Origin: Planctomycetota bacterium
GTDB taxonomy: Bacteria > Planctomycetota > Planctomycetia > Pirellulales > Lacipirellulaceae
Assembly: GCA_029781135.1 (NCBI GenBank)
Contig: JAKOXH010000006.1
Coordinates: forward strand, 186,001 to 250,000
DNA: 64,000 bases
Direction of reading: 5' to 3'
Position 1 is the stretch's first letter. Each line of letters starts with the position of its first letter. Both the position numbers and the translations under genes were made by a program. This document shows, one piece after another, positions 32,380-40,615 of the stretch. The notes beneath the pieces are model-generated. The model did not search any database and was not told the origin of the DNA. It was given only the letters and a program-made list of their open reading frames with translations.

Positions 32380-32922
32380 ATGAGGAAGAGGTTGAGCCGA
32401 CCGATTTTGGTTGCATTCGTGCTTGTTCTTTCGATTTGGTACCCAACTCGCGTGGATTCGCAGGTTCCGAGTAAAGTCCCCAACGTGATGCACAAATTCT
32501 CGGTTGAGGAAATCGGAAAAACAGTAGTGCTCATCGGTCGGCTGGGGATGCCCCTCGGTGAAAAAATGGAAATTGCCGGTTATTGGCATATGCCAAAACG
32601 CGATCAAAAAGACGGTTCAATACGTTTCATAGTTACGACAGTGAACCGAAAGCAGTTAGCCAATCCTGTCGAATTCAGTCATGAACAGGTTCAGTTCATG
32701 GACGCTAACCACCACAATGTAGTTCCCGAATTCAAATCACAGCCGGCGTTGGACGGACAGCGTTGGACGTTGACTGCCTACGAAACCGGCAGAATTCAAA
32801 TCACTCCAGACGAATACTATTCTAAGTCGCCAGTTTTTCCAGTTGTTCAGGTACCATACTACACGAGGCCGTTCACGTCCGAACTCGTTAGTGTGGTGAT
32901 GCGACAAGAGTCGCAGAAGTAG
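32380..32922 (+). CDS. Hypothetical exported protein
   Basis: 180 residues. A signal peptide (RPILVAFVLVLSIWYPTRVDS) is followed by a beta-rich region (EEIGKTVVLIGRLGMPLGEKME, WTLTAYETGRIQI). It has a strong AAGGAGA ribosome binding site. Composition is lower in GC than the flanking operons. No domain recognised. It stands alone between the sigma factor gene and glcD. Confidence 0.7.
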   Translation: MRKRLSRPILVAFVLVLSIWYPTRVDSQVPSKVPNVMHKFSVEEIGKTVVLIGRLGMPLGEKMEIAGYWHMPKRDQKDGSIRFIVTTVNRKQLANPVEFSHEQVQFMDANHHNVVPEFKSQPALDGQRWTLTAYETGRIQITPDEYYSKSPVFPVVQVPYYTRPFTSELVSVVMRQESQK

Positions 32923-33038
32923 CGGTGATCGTAATCACGGACGCCGCAACGTGTAAAATGATCCTCACCATCTTTTTACTTCGTGCGCCGAATTATCTAT
33001 AATCAAGATTTTCCAGCGCACTCTAATCTTCTCGCCCT

Positions 33039-34484
33039 ATGCTCGCGACGGATGCATCAGCGCTTCAACTCGTCGGCGAACTTCGCCGGTTGCTCGGGGC
33101 GGATCGTGTGCTCGATGCCCACTCCGACCTCGCGGTCTACGAGTGCGATGCGTTCGTGATCGAAAAGCACTGCCCGGCCGTGGCCGTGTTTCCCAAAACG
33201 ACGGCCGAAGTGGCCGCCATCGTGCGGCTGTGCAACGAGCGTGGCGTGCCGTTCGTGCCACGCGGCGCCGGCACGAGCCTTTCGGGCGGCGGCCTGCCGG
33301 TGGGCGGCGGCGTGATGATCGTCCTCACCCAGATGCGCGAAATCCTCGAAGTGAACTTGCGCGATCGCTACGCGGTCGTCGAACCGGGCATCGTGAACGC
33401 CAGTTTGAACCGGCGGCTCGCGAACACCGGCTTCCACTATGCACCCGATCCATCGAGCCAAGGGGCGTGTACGATCGGCGGCAACACGGCCACGAACGCC
33501 GGCGGCCCCCACACGCTGAAGTACGGCGTGACCGTGAATCATGTGCTCGGCGTGGAACTGGTGACCGCCGATGGCGAGATCATGCAGATCGGCGGTCCGG
33601 TCGATAGCTCACCTGGGCCCGACCTGGTGGGCACGATCGTCGGCGGCGAGGGCACGCTGGGTATCGTGACCAAAGTGTGGGTCCGGCTCACGCGCAATCC
33701 GCAAAACGTCCGCACGATGCTCGGCGTCTTCGAGTCGGTCGACGACGCCACGCAGGCGATCAGTTCGATCATCGGCGCCGGCATCATTCCCGCCGCCCTC
33801 GAAATGATGGACCAGGGCATTTTGGTGGCGGTCGAAGCCGCTTTCCATTTTGGCTTTCCGCTGGATGCCGAGGCGATCCTGCTGATTGAAGTCGATGGGC
33901 TGGAGGTCGGCCTCGACGCTCAGCGCGATCGCATCACCGAAATCTGTCGCCAACATCGCGCGCGAGAAGTTCGTTTTGCCAAGGACGCCAAGGAACGGCT
34001 GCAACTGTGGAAAGCCCGCAAACAGGCGTTTGGTGCGATCGGCCGGTTGAGCCCGAGTTATTGCACGCAGGATGGCGTCGTGCCTCGGTCGAAACTGCCC
34101 CATATTTTGCAGCGGATTCGAGCGATTGGCCAGAAGTACGACATCAAGATCGTCAACGTCTTCCACGCCGGCGACGGCAATTTGCACCCGATCCTGCTCT
34201 TCGACGAACGGCACCCCGACCAGGTGAAACGAGTGCTCGACGCCAGCGGTGAGATCCTCACCGAATGTTTGGAATGCGGCGGCAGCGTGACGGGCGAGCA
34301 TGGCATCGGCCTGGAAAAAATCAGCTTCATGAACCGTATGTTCACGAGCGACGACCTGGAAGTCATGCAGCGCCTGCGCGACGCACTCAACCCCGGCGGC
34401 CTGCTCAGCCCGGGCAAATTACTGCCGACCGCCGGCGCCTGCGGCATGGAACAAATCCATCCCGGCCGCCAAGCGGCGTTGTGA
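33039..34484 (+). CDS. glcD: Glycolate oxidase FAD subunit GlcD
   Basis: 481 residues, family FAD-linked oxidase of the vanillyl-alcohol oxidase fold. The FAD-binding PP-loop is VPRGAGTSLSGGGLPVGGG, with DPSSQGACTIGGNTATNAGG downstream. The C-terminal cap ends with the conserved HAGDGNLHP and GEHGIGLEK. With GlcE and GlcF it oxidises glycolate (or D-lactate) to glyoxylate at the membrane, feeding electrons to quinone. First gene of the glcD-glcE-glcF run, with repeat palindromes in both gaps. Assignment as glycolate rather than lactate oxidase rests on the three-gene arrangement. Confidence 0.93.
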   Translation: MLATDASALQLVGELRRLLGADRVLDAHSDLAVYECDAFVIEKHCPAVAVFPKTTAEVAAIVRLCNERGVPFVPRGAGTSLSGGGLPVGGGVMIVLTQMREILEVNLRDRYAVVEPGIVNASLNRRLANTGFHYAPDPSSQGACTIGGNTATNAGGPHTLKYGVTVNHVLGVELVTADGEIMQIGGPVDSSPGPDLVGTIVGGEGTLGIVTKVWVRLTRNPQNVRTMLGVFESVDDATQAISSIIGAGIIPAALEMMDQGILVAVEAAFHFGFPLDAEAILLIEVDGLEVGLDAQRDRITEICRQHRAREVRFAKDAKERLQLWKARKQAFGAIGRLSPSYCTQDGVVPRSKLPHILQRIRAIGQKYDIKIVNVFHAGDGNLHPILLFDERHPDQVKRVLDASGEILTECLECGGSVTGEHGIGLEKISFMNRMFTSDDLEVMQRLRDALNPGGLLSPGKLLPTAGACGMEQIHPGRQAAL

Positions 34485-34502
34485 AGTTGGGAACGTTTAT
34501 CT

Positions 34503-34640
34503 TAACCACAAAGGACACGAAGGACACAAAGGAAGAGGAGAATGTTGAATGCACCATGTTTCCAGTGAAGGCGAGTCGCGGATTTCACATTCGGTATTCC
34601 GCACTTGCTCTTAGTGATCTTCGTGCTCTTTGTGGTTCAA
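34503..34640. repeat. Palindromic element in the glcD-glcE gap
   Basis: Left arm 34503-34535 (TAACCACAAAGGACACGAAGG...) against right arm 34612-34640 (...CTTCGTGCTCTTTGTGGTTCAA). It occupies almost the whole 161-base gap and ends 5 bases before the glcE ATG. Confidence 0.85.
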
Positions 34641-34645
34641 TTTGA

Positions 34646-35944
34646 ATGTCAGCCATACTAAAGAAAGCGACCTCGCCATCTGCGGCGGCATTGAATACGC
34701 AAGCCGACGTCGCGGAGGCGGTGCGCGCTGCGTATTCGTCGGCGGAAGGATTGTGCCCGGTCGGCGGTCGAACGGCCTTGGACTTCGGCGGTAAGTTGCC
34801 CAGCGCGTCACGGCAGCTAGATCTCACCGGCCTCAATCGCATTGTCGATTACACGCCGCGCGACATGACGATCCTGGTCGAAGCCGGCGTGCGGATGGCC
34901 GATCTCGCGGCCACGTTGGCCACCGAAGGACAGCAATTGCCGATCGATGTGCCTCGGGCAAGTGAAGCGACCATCGGCGGCACCGTGGCGACCAACTGGT
35001 GCGGCCCGCGCCGTTATGGACACGGTACCATCCGCGATTACGTCATTGGCATTAACGCGGTCGATGGTCGCGGCGTCGCGTTCAAAGGCGGTGGCCGCGT
35101 GGTAAAGAACGTCGCCGGCTACGACTTCTGCAAGCTGCTCACCGGTTCGCTGGGCACGCTCGGCGTCATCACTCAACTCGCACTCAAGGTGAAGCCGCAG
35201 CCGGAGTGCGTGGCAACCGTCGTCGCCGATTGTGCCGACTTGAGTGTCGCCGAAGCGGCGCTCGACCGGCTTGCGATGCTTGAAGCGCCGCCGGCTGCCA
35301 TCGATCTATTGATTGGCGAGGCGTGGGGCGACGCCGCTGGGGGCTCGCCTGCGGCTCGACCCCAGCCACCCGCTTCGACAATCCGCAATCCGCAATCCGC
35401 AATCCGAAATCAGCTCGCCGTTCGCATCGAAGGTACGGAGGTCGAAGCCCGCTGGCTCGCCGACCGAACTCAGACCGAATGTGCTGCTGCCGGCGCGGGC
35501 AGCAGCCGTGTGCTCTCGACGGAGGAAGCTGCCAAACTTTGGAGCCGTCAGGTCGAATTCTCCGATCGCGGAGCTGGCGATAGCGATGACGCCTCGCCAA
35601 TGGTGCTGCAAAGCATCGTGCCGCCCAGCTCGGTTGTCGAGATCATCTCGAAGCTACTGGCCGCCGATCCCGCCTGCGCAATTCAGGCTCACGCCGCCAG
35701 CGGCATCATCACGGCCCGCTTCAAGGAATTTTCTCACGGCGATTTAACGACGCTCTTAGCCGGCAAGTTGCGCCCCGCCGCCGTACGACTGGGCGGCAGT
35801 GCCATCGTTGTGCGCGGTTCGCTCGACGGCCTCACGCCACATTTAGCCTGGGGCGGCCGCAACGACGCCGTCGTGCTGCTCGAACGCATCAAACAGAAGT
35901 TTGACCCGAAGGGGATTCTGAACCCTGGGCGATACGTGTTTTAG
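34646..35944 (+). CDS. glcE: Glycolate oxidase FAD-binding subunit GlcE (with repeat insert)
   Basis: 432 residues, longer than the usual 350-370. It has the FAD-binding PCMH core: CPVGGRTALDFGG, TGLNRIVDYTPRDMTILVEAG, ATIGGTVATNWCGPRRYGHG and GGRVVKNVAGYDFCKLLTGS. The C-terminus is GLDGLTPHLAWGGRNDAVVLLERIKQKFDPKGILNPG-like. Residues about 230-256 come from repeat DNA (35333-35412), between LIGEAWGD and LAVRIEGTEVEARW. The reading frame is intact. GlcE is the second flavin-type subunit of the membrane-linked glycolate oxidase with GlcD and GlcF. Confidence 0.9.
   Translation: MSAILKKATSPSAAALNTQADVAEAVRAAYSSAEGLCPVGGRTALDFGGKLPSASRQLDLTGLNRIVDYTPRDMTILVEAGVRMADLAATLATEGQQLPIDVPRASEATIGGTVATNWCGPRRYGHGTIRDYVIGINAVDGRGVAFKGGGRVVKNVAGYDFCKLLTGSLGTLGVITQLALKVKPQPECVATVVADCADLSVAEAALDRLAMLEAPPAAIDLLIGEAWGDAAGGSPAARPQPPASTIRNPQSAIRNQLAVRIEGTEVEARWLADRTQTECAAAGAGSSRVLSTEEAAKLWSRQVEFSDRGAGDSDDASPMVLQSIVPPSSVVEIISKLLAADPACAIQAHAASGIITARFKEFSHGDLTTLLAGKLRPAAVRLGGSAIVVRGSLDGLTPHLAWGGRNDAVVLLERIKQKFDPKGILNPGRYVF
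35333..35412. repeat. Composite repeat inserted in frame in glcE
   Basis: The first part is a CTGGGG...CCCCAG palindrome with GCTCGCCTGCGGCTCG inside (about 35337-35365). The second is a tandem heptamer, AATCCGC three times then AATCCGA (35381-35408). The second part is the same word as one arm of the gltD insert. The insert adds about 27 residues. Confidence 0.8.
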
Positions 35945-36006
35945 AGAGTTCCCGAAAGAATGAACAATCGCCAAAGTTGATTGAGTGGAGAAATGGTAGC
36001 GCTGGC

Positions 36007-36140
36007 GAATGAAAAATGAGAAATGCAAAATGCACATTGCGGACACTACATCGTCGTTTTTCATTTTGCCTTGAACATTTTGCATTTTGCATTTCCCTCT
36101 TAAGCTTCTTGGTGTCCTTCGTGTCCTTCGTGGTGAACAA
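36007..36140. repeat. Palindromic element in the glcE-glcF gap
   Basis: Left arm 36007-36036 (GAATGAAAAATGAGAAATGC...) against 36055-36097 (...GCATTTTGCATTTCCC), followed by a half-copy of the GGACACGAAGG family (36107-36140). It ends just before the glcF GTG start. Confidence 0.8.
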
Positions 36141-36144
36141 ATAA

Positions 36145-37455
36145 GTGGCTCCGCCAACCAACAACGCGACCTCCGCCAATCCCGGCAGCGCACTCAATTA
36201 CGAGTTGCTGCTCGATTGCGTGCATTGCGGCCTCTGCACGGCCGCCTGCCCCACTTACGCAGAAACGGGCAACGAAAACGAGAGTCCGCGCGGGCGGATC
36301 TACCTCATGCGCGGAGTGACCGACGGCAAACTCGAACTCAGCGACCGCGTGCGCGGGCACCTCGAACTCTGCCTCGATTGCCGGGCGTGCGAAACGGCGT
36401 GCCCCTCCGGCGTGCAGTACGGCAAACTGATCGAGCCGTTTCGCATCGCGATGGATCAAGTGGCCGATGCACCGCCGAAAGACGATTGGTTCCGCCGCCA
36501 TATTCTGTTGGGGCTTTTCCCGTATGCCGGCAAATTACGCCGGGCGTTGATTCCCGCGCGAATCGCTCAACGCACCGGTTTGCTGAAGCTCTTGCAGGCA
36601 ACCGGAATAACACGCCTCTTGCCCGTGCAACTGCAGCGTATGGTCGCGATGCTGCCGCCGCCGCGGCGGAATGAAGGACCGCTGCCCGAATTCCTGCCAG
36701 CCATCGGCCGACGTCGGGCTACCGTCGCCCTGTTCACCGGCTGCGTGGGCGACGCCATGTTCCGTCACGTGAACTGGGCCACCGCGCGCGTGCTTCAGCA
36801 AAACGGTTGCGATGTCCACGTGCCGCCCACACAGGTTTGTTGCGGCGCCATTCATTTCCATGCCGGCTCGAGTGACCCTGCCCGCAAGATGGCGGACGAC
36901 AATCTCGCCGCGTTTCCGCTCGAACGGTTCGATGCGATCATCAACAACGTGGCTGGCTGCGGCTCGATGCTCAAGGATTACGGCTATCATTGGCACGATG
37001 ACCGGCAAGGCGTACGCGCCGCTTGGGCCGCCAAAGTCCGCGACGTCAACGAATTCCTTGATGAGCTCGGCCCAATTCGCCCTGAAGGCGAAATCCATGC
37101 CGTCGCCACTTATCACGACGCTTGCCACTTGCTACACGCGCAGAAGATCCAAGACCCACCGCGCCGGCTCCTGGCACTTGTTCCCGGCCTGCAATTGCAC
37201 GAGCTCCCGGAGACCGAACTCTGCTGCGGTGCCGCCGGCACGTATAACCTGACGCAGCCCGAGATGTCCTCACGCCTCAGCCGGCGAAAACTGGACAACA
37301 TTCGCAAAACGGGTGCTCGCGTGCTCGTTACTTCCAACGCCGGCTGCGCGCTGCAAATCGCCCGTGAAGCCCGCGAGCAAGGTGAACCACTGGCCGTCGT
37401 TCACCCGATGGAAGTGCTCGACTGGAGCTACCGGCGTGCGAAGCCAGAGTGGTGA
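36145..37455 (+). CDS. glcF: Glycolate oxidase iron-sulfur subunit GlcF
   Basis: 436 residues from GTG 36145. Two 4Fe-4S ferredoxin motifs are present: Cys25, 28, 31 and 35 (CVHCGLCTAACPTYAE) and Cys76, 79, 82 and 86 (CLDCRACETACPSGV). Two cysteine-rich CCG domains follow (QVCCGAIHFHAG and ELCCGAAGTYN), the pattern of the GlpC/GlcF/HdrB group that passes electrons to the quinone pool. The downstream hairpin at 37476-37511 separates it from the convergent kinase. Confidence 0.93.
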   Translation: MAPPTNNATSANPGSALNYELLLDCVHCGLCTAACPTYAETGNENESPRGRIYLMRGVTDGKLELSDRVRGHLELCLDCRACETACPSGVQYGKLIEPFRIAMDQVADAPPKDDWFRRHILLGLFPYAGKLRRALIPARIAQRTGLLKLLQATGITRLLPVQLQRMVAMLPPPRRNEGPLPEFLPAIGRRRATVALFTGCVGDAMFRHVNWATARVLQQNGCDVHVPPTQVCCGAIHFHAGSSDPARKMADDNLAAFPLERFDAIINNVAGCGSMLKDYGYHWHDDRQGVRAAWAAKVRDVNEFLDELGPIRPEGEIHAVATYHDACHLLHAQKIQDPPRRLLALVPGLQLHELPETELCCGAAGTYNLTQPEMSSRLSRRKLDNIRKTGARVLVTSNAGCALQIAREAREQGEPLAVVHPMEVLDWSYRRAKPEW

Positions 37456-37475
37456 GGACGCACCGACGTGGCTGC

Positions 37476-37511
37476 GTCTCTCCGAGACGCGAATGCGAGT
37501 CTCGGAGAGAC
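37476..37511. terminator. Perfect 13-bp stem-loop between convergent genes
   Basis: GTCTCTCCGAGAC (37476-37488), a 10-base loop, GTCTCGGAGAGAC (37499-37511). It lies in the 67-base gap between the glcF and kinase stops, so it can serve both strands. There is no clear T-tract. The right arm recurs at 38835-38847, so this is also a repeat family. Confidence 0.65.
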
Positions 37512-37522
37512 TCGCCCACATA

Positions 37523-38437
37523 TTACACCAGCGCGAAGCTCTTAATTTCCAGCCGCACCAAACGACTGGCAAGCTCGCTGGCCGATGCCGGCCGGCGCAG
37601 CGGATCTTTGGCGAGCATCCCATGCACCAGTTCGGCGACCGGCTCCGGCGTATCGGGCCGCAACACGCGAATATCCGTGGGCTTCGCCTCGCGGTGAAGT
37701 GTCGCTAGCTCGGCGGGGTCTTCGGTTTCCCACGGCCGCTGGCCGGTGAGCATTTCATAAAGCGTGACGCCGAGGCTATAGATATCGCTGCGTGGCCCTG
37801 CGGCGAGCGTCGACGTCACCATTTCCGGGGCAATGTACGCGAGCGTGCCGGCCAGTGGCCGCGACGCCCAGTGGCTGGCTTCATGCGTCGTCTGCACGCA
37901 GCCGAAATCAAAAAGCGTGGCATGACCCGAGGGTGAAACAAAGATGTTCGCCGGTTTTACATCGGTGTGGATCATACCCGTCGTTGCGAAGAGTGCCGCC
38001 AGGCCATCGGCCGTCTGCCGGGCAATCCACAATGCCAGCGGCACCGGCAATCGCTCGCGGTCGTCGATAACGTTAGCAAGCGAAGCACCTTCGAGTTTCG
38101 GTGTGACAATGTAAAACGGCGGCTCTTGCACGCTGGCCGAAAGCACCGGCAATAAATTTGGGTGGGTCACCTTGCTGCCGACCCACGCCTCGCGGCGCTG
38201 CATTTCAATGGCGAGCGCATCCCGCCACCATTCCTTGCGCAGCACTTTAATGACGTACGCCACCGGCTGGTTCTGCGGGCCATCGGCCGGCCGCGCGGAA
38301 TACACGCGTGTGTAGTTGCCTTCGCCAAGCGGCTTGACGAGTTGCCAGGCGCCAAGTCGCCCAACAAGATTTTGGGGCGTTGCCGCGGCCGAGGCGTCTT
38401 GCCGTGCCGCCACATACGTTGTTTCAACGGTAGCCAT
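37523..38437 (-). CDS. Hanks-type serine/threonine protein kinase
   Basis: 304 residues. It is a single kinase domain: glycine loop GEGNYTRVY (38-46), Lys64 (AYVIKVL), the catalytic loop IHTDVKPAN (H157, T158, D159), DFG at 177-179 and IAPEM. The usual HRD is HTD, so it is a non-RD kinase. There is no membrane segment and no PASTA or other sensor domain. Start MATVETTYVA at 38437 is preferred over the upstream 38467. It is convergent with glcF and separate from ThiF, so its target is unknown. Confidence 0.9.
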   Translation of the reverse strand: MATVETTYVAARQDASAAATPQNLVGRLGAWQLVKPLGEGNYTRVYSARPADGPQNQPVAYVIKVLRKEWWRDALAIEMQRREAWVGSKVTHPNLLPVLSASVQEPPFYIVTPKLEGASLANVIDDRERLPVPLALWIARQTADGLAALFATTGMIHTDVKPANIFVSPSGHATLFDFGCVQTTHEASHWASRPLAGTLAYIAPEMVTSTLAAGPRSDIYSLGVTLYEMLTGQRPWETEDPAELATLHREAKPTDIRVLRPDTPEPVAELVHGMLAKDPLRRPASASELASRLVRLEIKSFALV

Positions 38438-38864
38438 GCGTGCGGAGTGAGTGCTGGCACGCACCAACGCTGCGGTGTGGCCTCACACGTAAGAGAAAAG
38501 CGCCTCGCGGCGTGCGGGAACGCCGCGAGACGAAAGAACTGGGTCTGCGAATGAGATCGGATGTGCCGGTCGCGAAAATACAACCAGCGCGGTGGGCACG
38601 GCACACCTTGCCAAGTTAAATCAACTTCGAAGAGGGTCGCCCAATTTTGTGCTCAAGGTCATTCTGCACGATTGAGCGTGGTTGTTGAAGTAGTCGCGCC
38701 GAAAATCACGCCACGATTTACGGTTCGGAGCCCGCAGCGCAAGCAAGGGCAATGTGCGTCGCCCCAACGGCTCTTGCTTGCGCTGCGAGCTTCGATCAAG
38801 CGGCTGTGGATAGCATATGAGGTGCGGAATCCGCGTCTCGGAGAGACACGGCCACGTGCTGCTA
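38438..38864. other. Non-coding gap with two repeat elements
   Basis: 427 bases without a supportable gene. It holds a perfect 15-bp inverted repeat, CGCAGCGCAAGCAAG (38733-38747) and its complement (38773-38787). It also has a second copy of the GTCTCGGAGAGAC arm seen at 37499 (38835-38847), preceded by AGGTGCGGAATCCGC. Confidence 0.7.
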
Positions 38865-39902
38865 TCACGCGCCGATATACCGTGCTTGCACGGTTCGCGC
38901 AGTCGCCACGTCATTCGTCCCGCCGACAATCGTCCGCCCATCGGCAAACACAGTGAGGACGTAGCTATCAATGTAGAGCCGCACGAGGTACGGATTTCGC
39001 TCGACTCGGCCGACAGGTTTCAACCGCGATGCCAGGTCATCAAGCGAGATAGCCGTGCCGGCAACGGCGCTCAACTGCACGGCATTCCGGCCGCACAATA
39101 CCGCCGATGCATCGCCACGCTCGCCGGAAAGCCACAAGAATTCGCGATGCTTGCACACGCGGCAATCGCCACCGACAGCAAGCTTCGTAAGATCGACGTG
39201 GCGGACCTGGTTATCCCACAGGTCGATGATGGCGAGTCGTCGGCTGACCGCCTCGCGATGCCCGCTGAGAATTTTGAGTGCCTCCGCTGCCTCGATCGAC
39301 GCCACCACATTCACAATCGGTCCGATGATTCCGGCCGTGTCGCATGTGGGCGTCGTGCCGGGCGGGGGCGCATCGGCAATGAGGCAGGCCAAACAGGCCG
39401 TTTCGCCGGGCAAGATCGTCATCGTCTGGCCCTCGGCCCCGATGCAGCCACCATACACCCACGGCTTACCGTGTTTCACCGCGAAATCATTCACTAGCAG
39501 CCGAGTGCCGAAGTTGTCGGTGCCATCCACAATCACATCGATATCGCCGGCGAGTTTGGCAATGTTCAAGTGCGTGATATCCGCAACGATCGGTTCGATC
39601 TCGATCTCGGAATTGATGCGTCGCAACTTATTCGCCGCAGCGATCGCCTTCGGCAAATTCCCGACAACATCTTGCTCGTCATATAGGACCTGCCGCTGCA
39701 AATTATTGAGCTCGACGAAATCGCGGTCGACGATGCGCACGAAGCCCACGCCCGCCCGCACAAGCGTCTCGGCCACCACGGAACCCAGGGCACCACAGCC
39801 GCACACGAGCGCGCGGGCCGACGCCAACCGTCGTTGGCCTTCCACGCCCAGCGGAGCAAATCGCGCCTGGCGGTCGTAACGGGATGAAATGCCGTCCGTC
39901 AT
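38865..39902 (-). CDS. ThiF/MoeB/HesA-family E1-like adenylyltransferase
   Basis: 345 residues from ATG 39902 (MTDGISSRYDRQARF). ATP-binding GCGALGSVVAETLVRAGVG, acidic and Arg region RIVDRDFVELNNLQRQVLYD, and the GTDNF motif (about 129-133) show an E1-type domain that adenylates the C-terminus of a ThiS/MoaD-like protein. Zinc Cys pairs are CLACL and CRVCK. No rhodanese domain is attached. Whether it serves thiamine, molybdopterin or another pathway cannot be said; no ThiS or MoaD gene is adjacent. Confidence 0.88.
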   Translation of the reverse strand: MTDGISSRYDRQARFAPLGVEGQRRLASARALVCGCGALGSVVAETLVRAGVGFVRIVDRDFVELNNLQRQVLYDEQDVVGNLPKAIAAANKLRRINSEIEIEPIVADITHLNIAKLAGDIDVIVDGTDNFGTRLLVNDFAVKHGKPWVYGGCIGAEGQTMTILPGETACLACLIADAPPPGTTPTCDTAGIIGPIVNVVASIEAAEALKILSGHREAVSRRLAIIDLWDNQVRHVDLTKLAVGGDCRVCKHREFLWLSGERGDASAVLCGRNAVQLSAVAGTAISLDDLASRLKPVGRVERNPYLVRLYIDSYVLTVFADGRTIVGGTNDVATARTVQARYIGA

Positions 39903-39998
39903 GCGGATAGTTGCCAATTACTTACAGATTGCAAAATGTCGTCTACTCATACGAATCAACGAACATGCCTATTATGTTTTGTTTTGTTTTGTTTTTTG

Positions 39999-40111
39999 TC
40001 CGCAGATGACGCAGATGATCGCGGATGGAATTTATATCAGATTGTTGGGGTTGGTCAGTCTTGGGAAAGACTTGGAAAACATCATCTGCGAATATCCGCG
40101 TCATCCGCGGA
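39999..40111. repeat. Palindrome of GCAGATGACGCAGATGA words
   Basis: Left arm 39999-40028 (TCCGCAGATGACGCAGATGA...) against right arm 40080-40111 (...CGCGTCATCCGCGGA). It is preceded by a short GTTTT tandem run (about 39976-39997). A weak open frame that runs through it is rejected. Confidence 0.8.
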
Positions 40112-40170
40112 CCAATCTGGCTAAATTGCGTGGATATAGATCCGATTGGTCGTCGAGAAACCTTTGCTGT

Positions 40171-40542
40171 CTATCCCGTCCCTGGTGCGAAATCGACTGG
40201 CCGTCGCGGCGCAAGTCGACGTAATCCAATCGTCCCATCATACGTGGCGATCACTGCACCGCCATCCATGGCCTGCAATTCAACTCGATAGACATGCGGC
40301 ATCTCAGGCGTCCACAGGCACGGGTCGGTTATAACTGCCTCAGCAACATTTGCCTGCTTCGCATCCAACTGGCGAAATGCAAATTCCGCCGGCAGCGTTC
40401 GACCATGTTCGCAAAACGGCCCACGCACGGTGCCCCGCAGCACTGCGCTTGCCGGGCCTCCGTATCGCGCCCGCACATGGGCTGCCATGTCGGTTACATC
40501 GCCAACTGAAATTTCGAATTGATCCTGACCCATACTTGCCAT
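40171..40542 (-). CDS. Short beta-sandwich protein, glycoside-hydrolase-2-like fragment
   Basis: 123 residues from ATG 40542 (or 114 or so from 40533-type internal starts). Segments such as AVITDPCLWTPEMPHVYRVELQ and YDGTIGLRR resemble the immunoglobulin-like domain of GH2 enzymes (LWSPExPxLY...GxR). It has no catalytic domain, so it is a stand-alone sandwich domain or remnant. It follows uvrA by 38 bases on the same strand with a repeat between them. Confidence 0.55.
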   Translation of the reverse strand: MASMGQDQFEISVGDVTDMAAHVRARYGGPASAVLRGTVRGPFCEHGRTLPAEFAFRQLDAKQANVAEAVITDPCLWTPEMPHVYRVELQAMDGGAVIATYDGTIGLRRLAPRRPVDFAPGTG

Positions 40543-40545
40543 AGA

Positions 40546-40615
40546 TCTCACGCCAAGGCGCAAAGTCGCCAAGAGTCCGTTATGTTCCTTTGCGTCTTTG
40601 CGCCTTGGCATGAGA
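40546..40615. repeat. Palindromic element covering the uvrA 3' end
   Basis: Left arm 40546-40573 (TCTCACGCCAAGGCGCAAAG...) against right arm 40588-40615 (...GCGCCTTGGCATGAGA). It is closely related to the gltB-gltD element. The uvrA stop (40580-40582) falls in its loop, so the last residues of UvrA are repeat-encoded. Confidence 0.85.

Noticed and set aside
33609-34301. 230-codon minus-strand frame inside glcD
   Set aside because: Shadow of the real gene; no motif and no ribosome binding site.
39889-40224. 112-codon open frame on the + strand over the GCAGATGACGCAG palindrome
   Set aside because: Most of it is repeat-encoded and it overlaps the thiF start; no coding signature.
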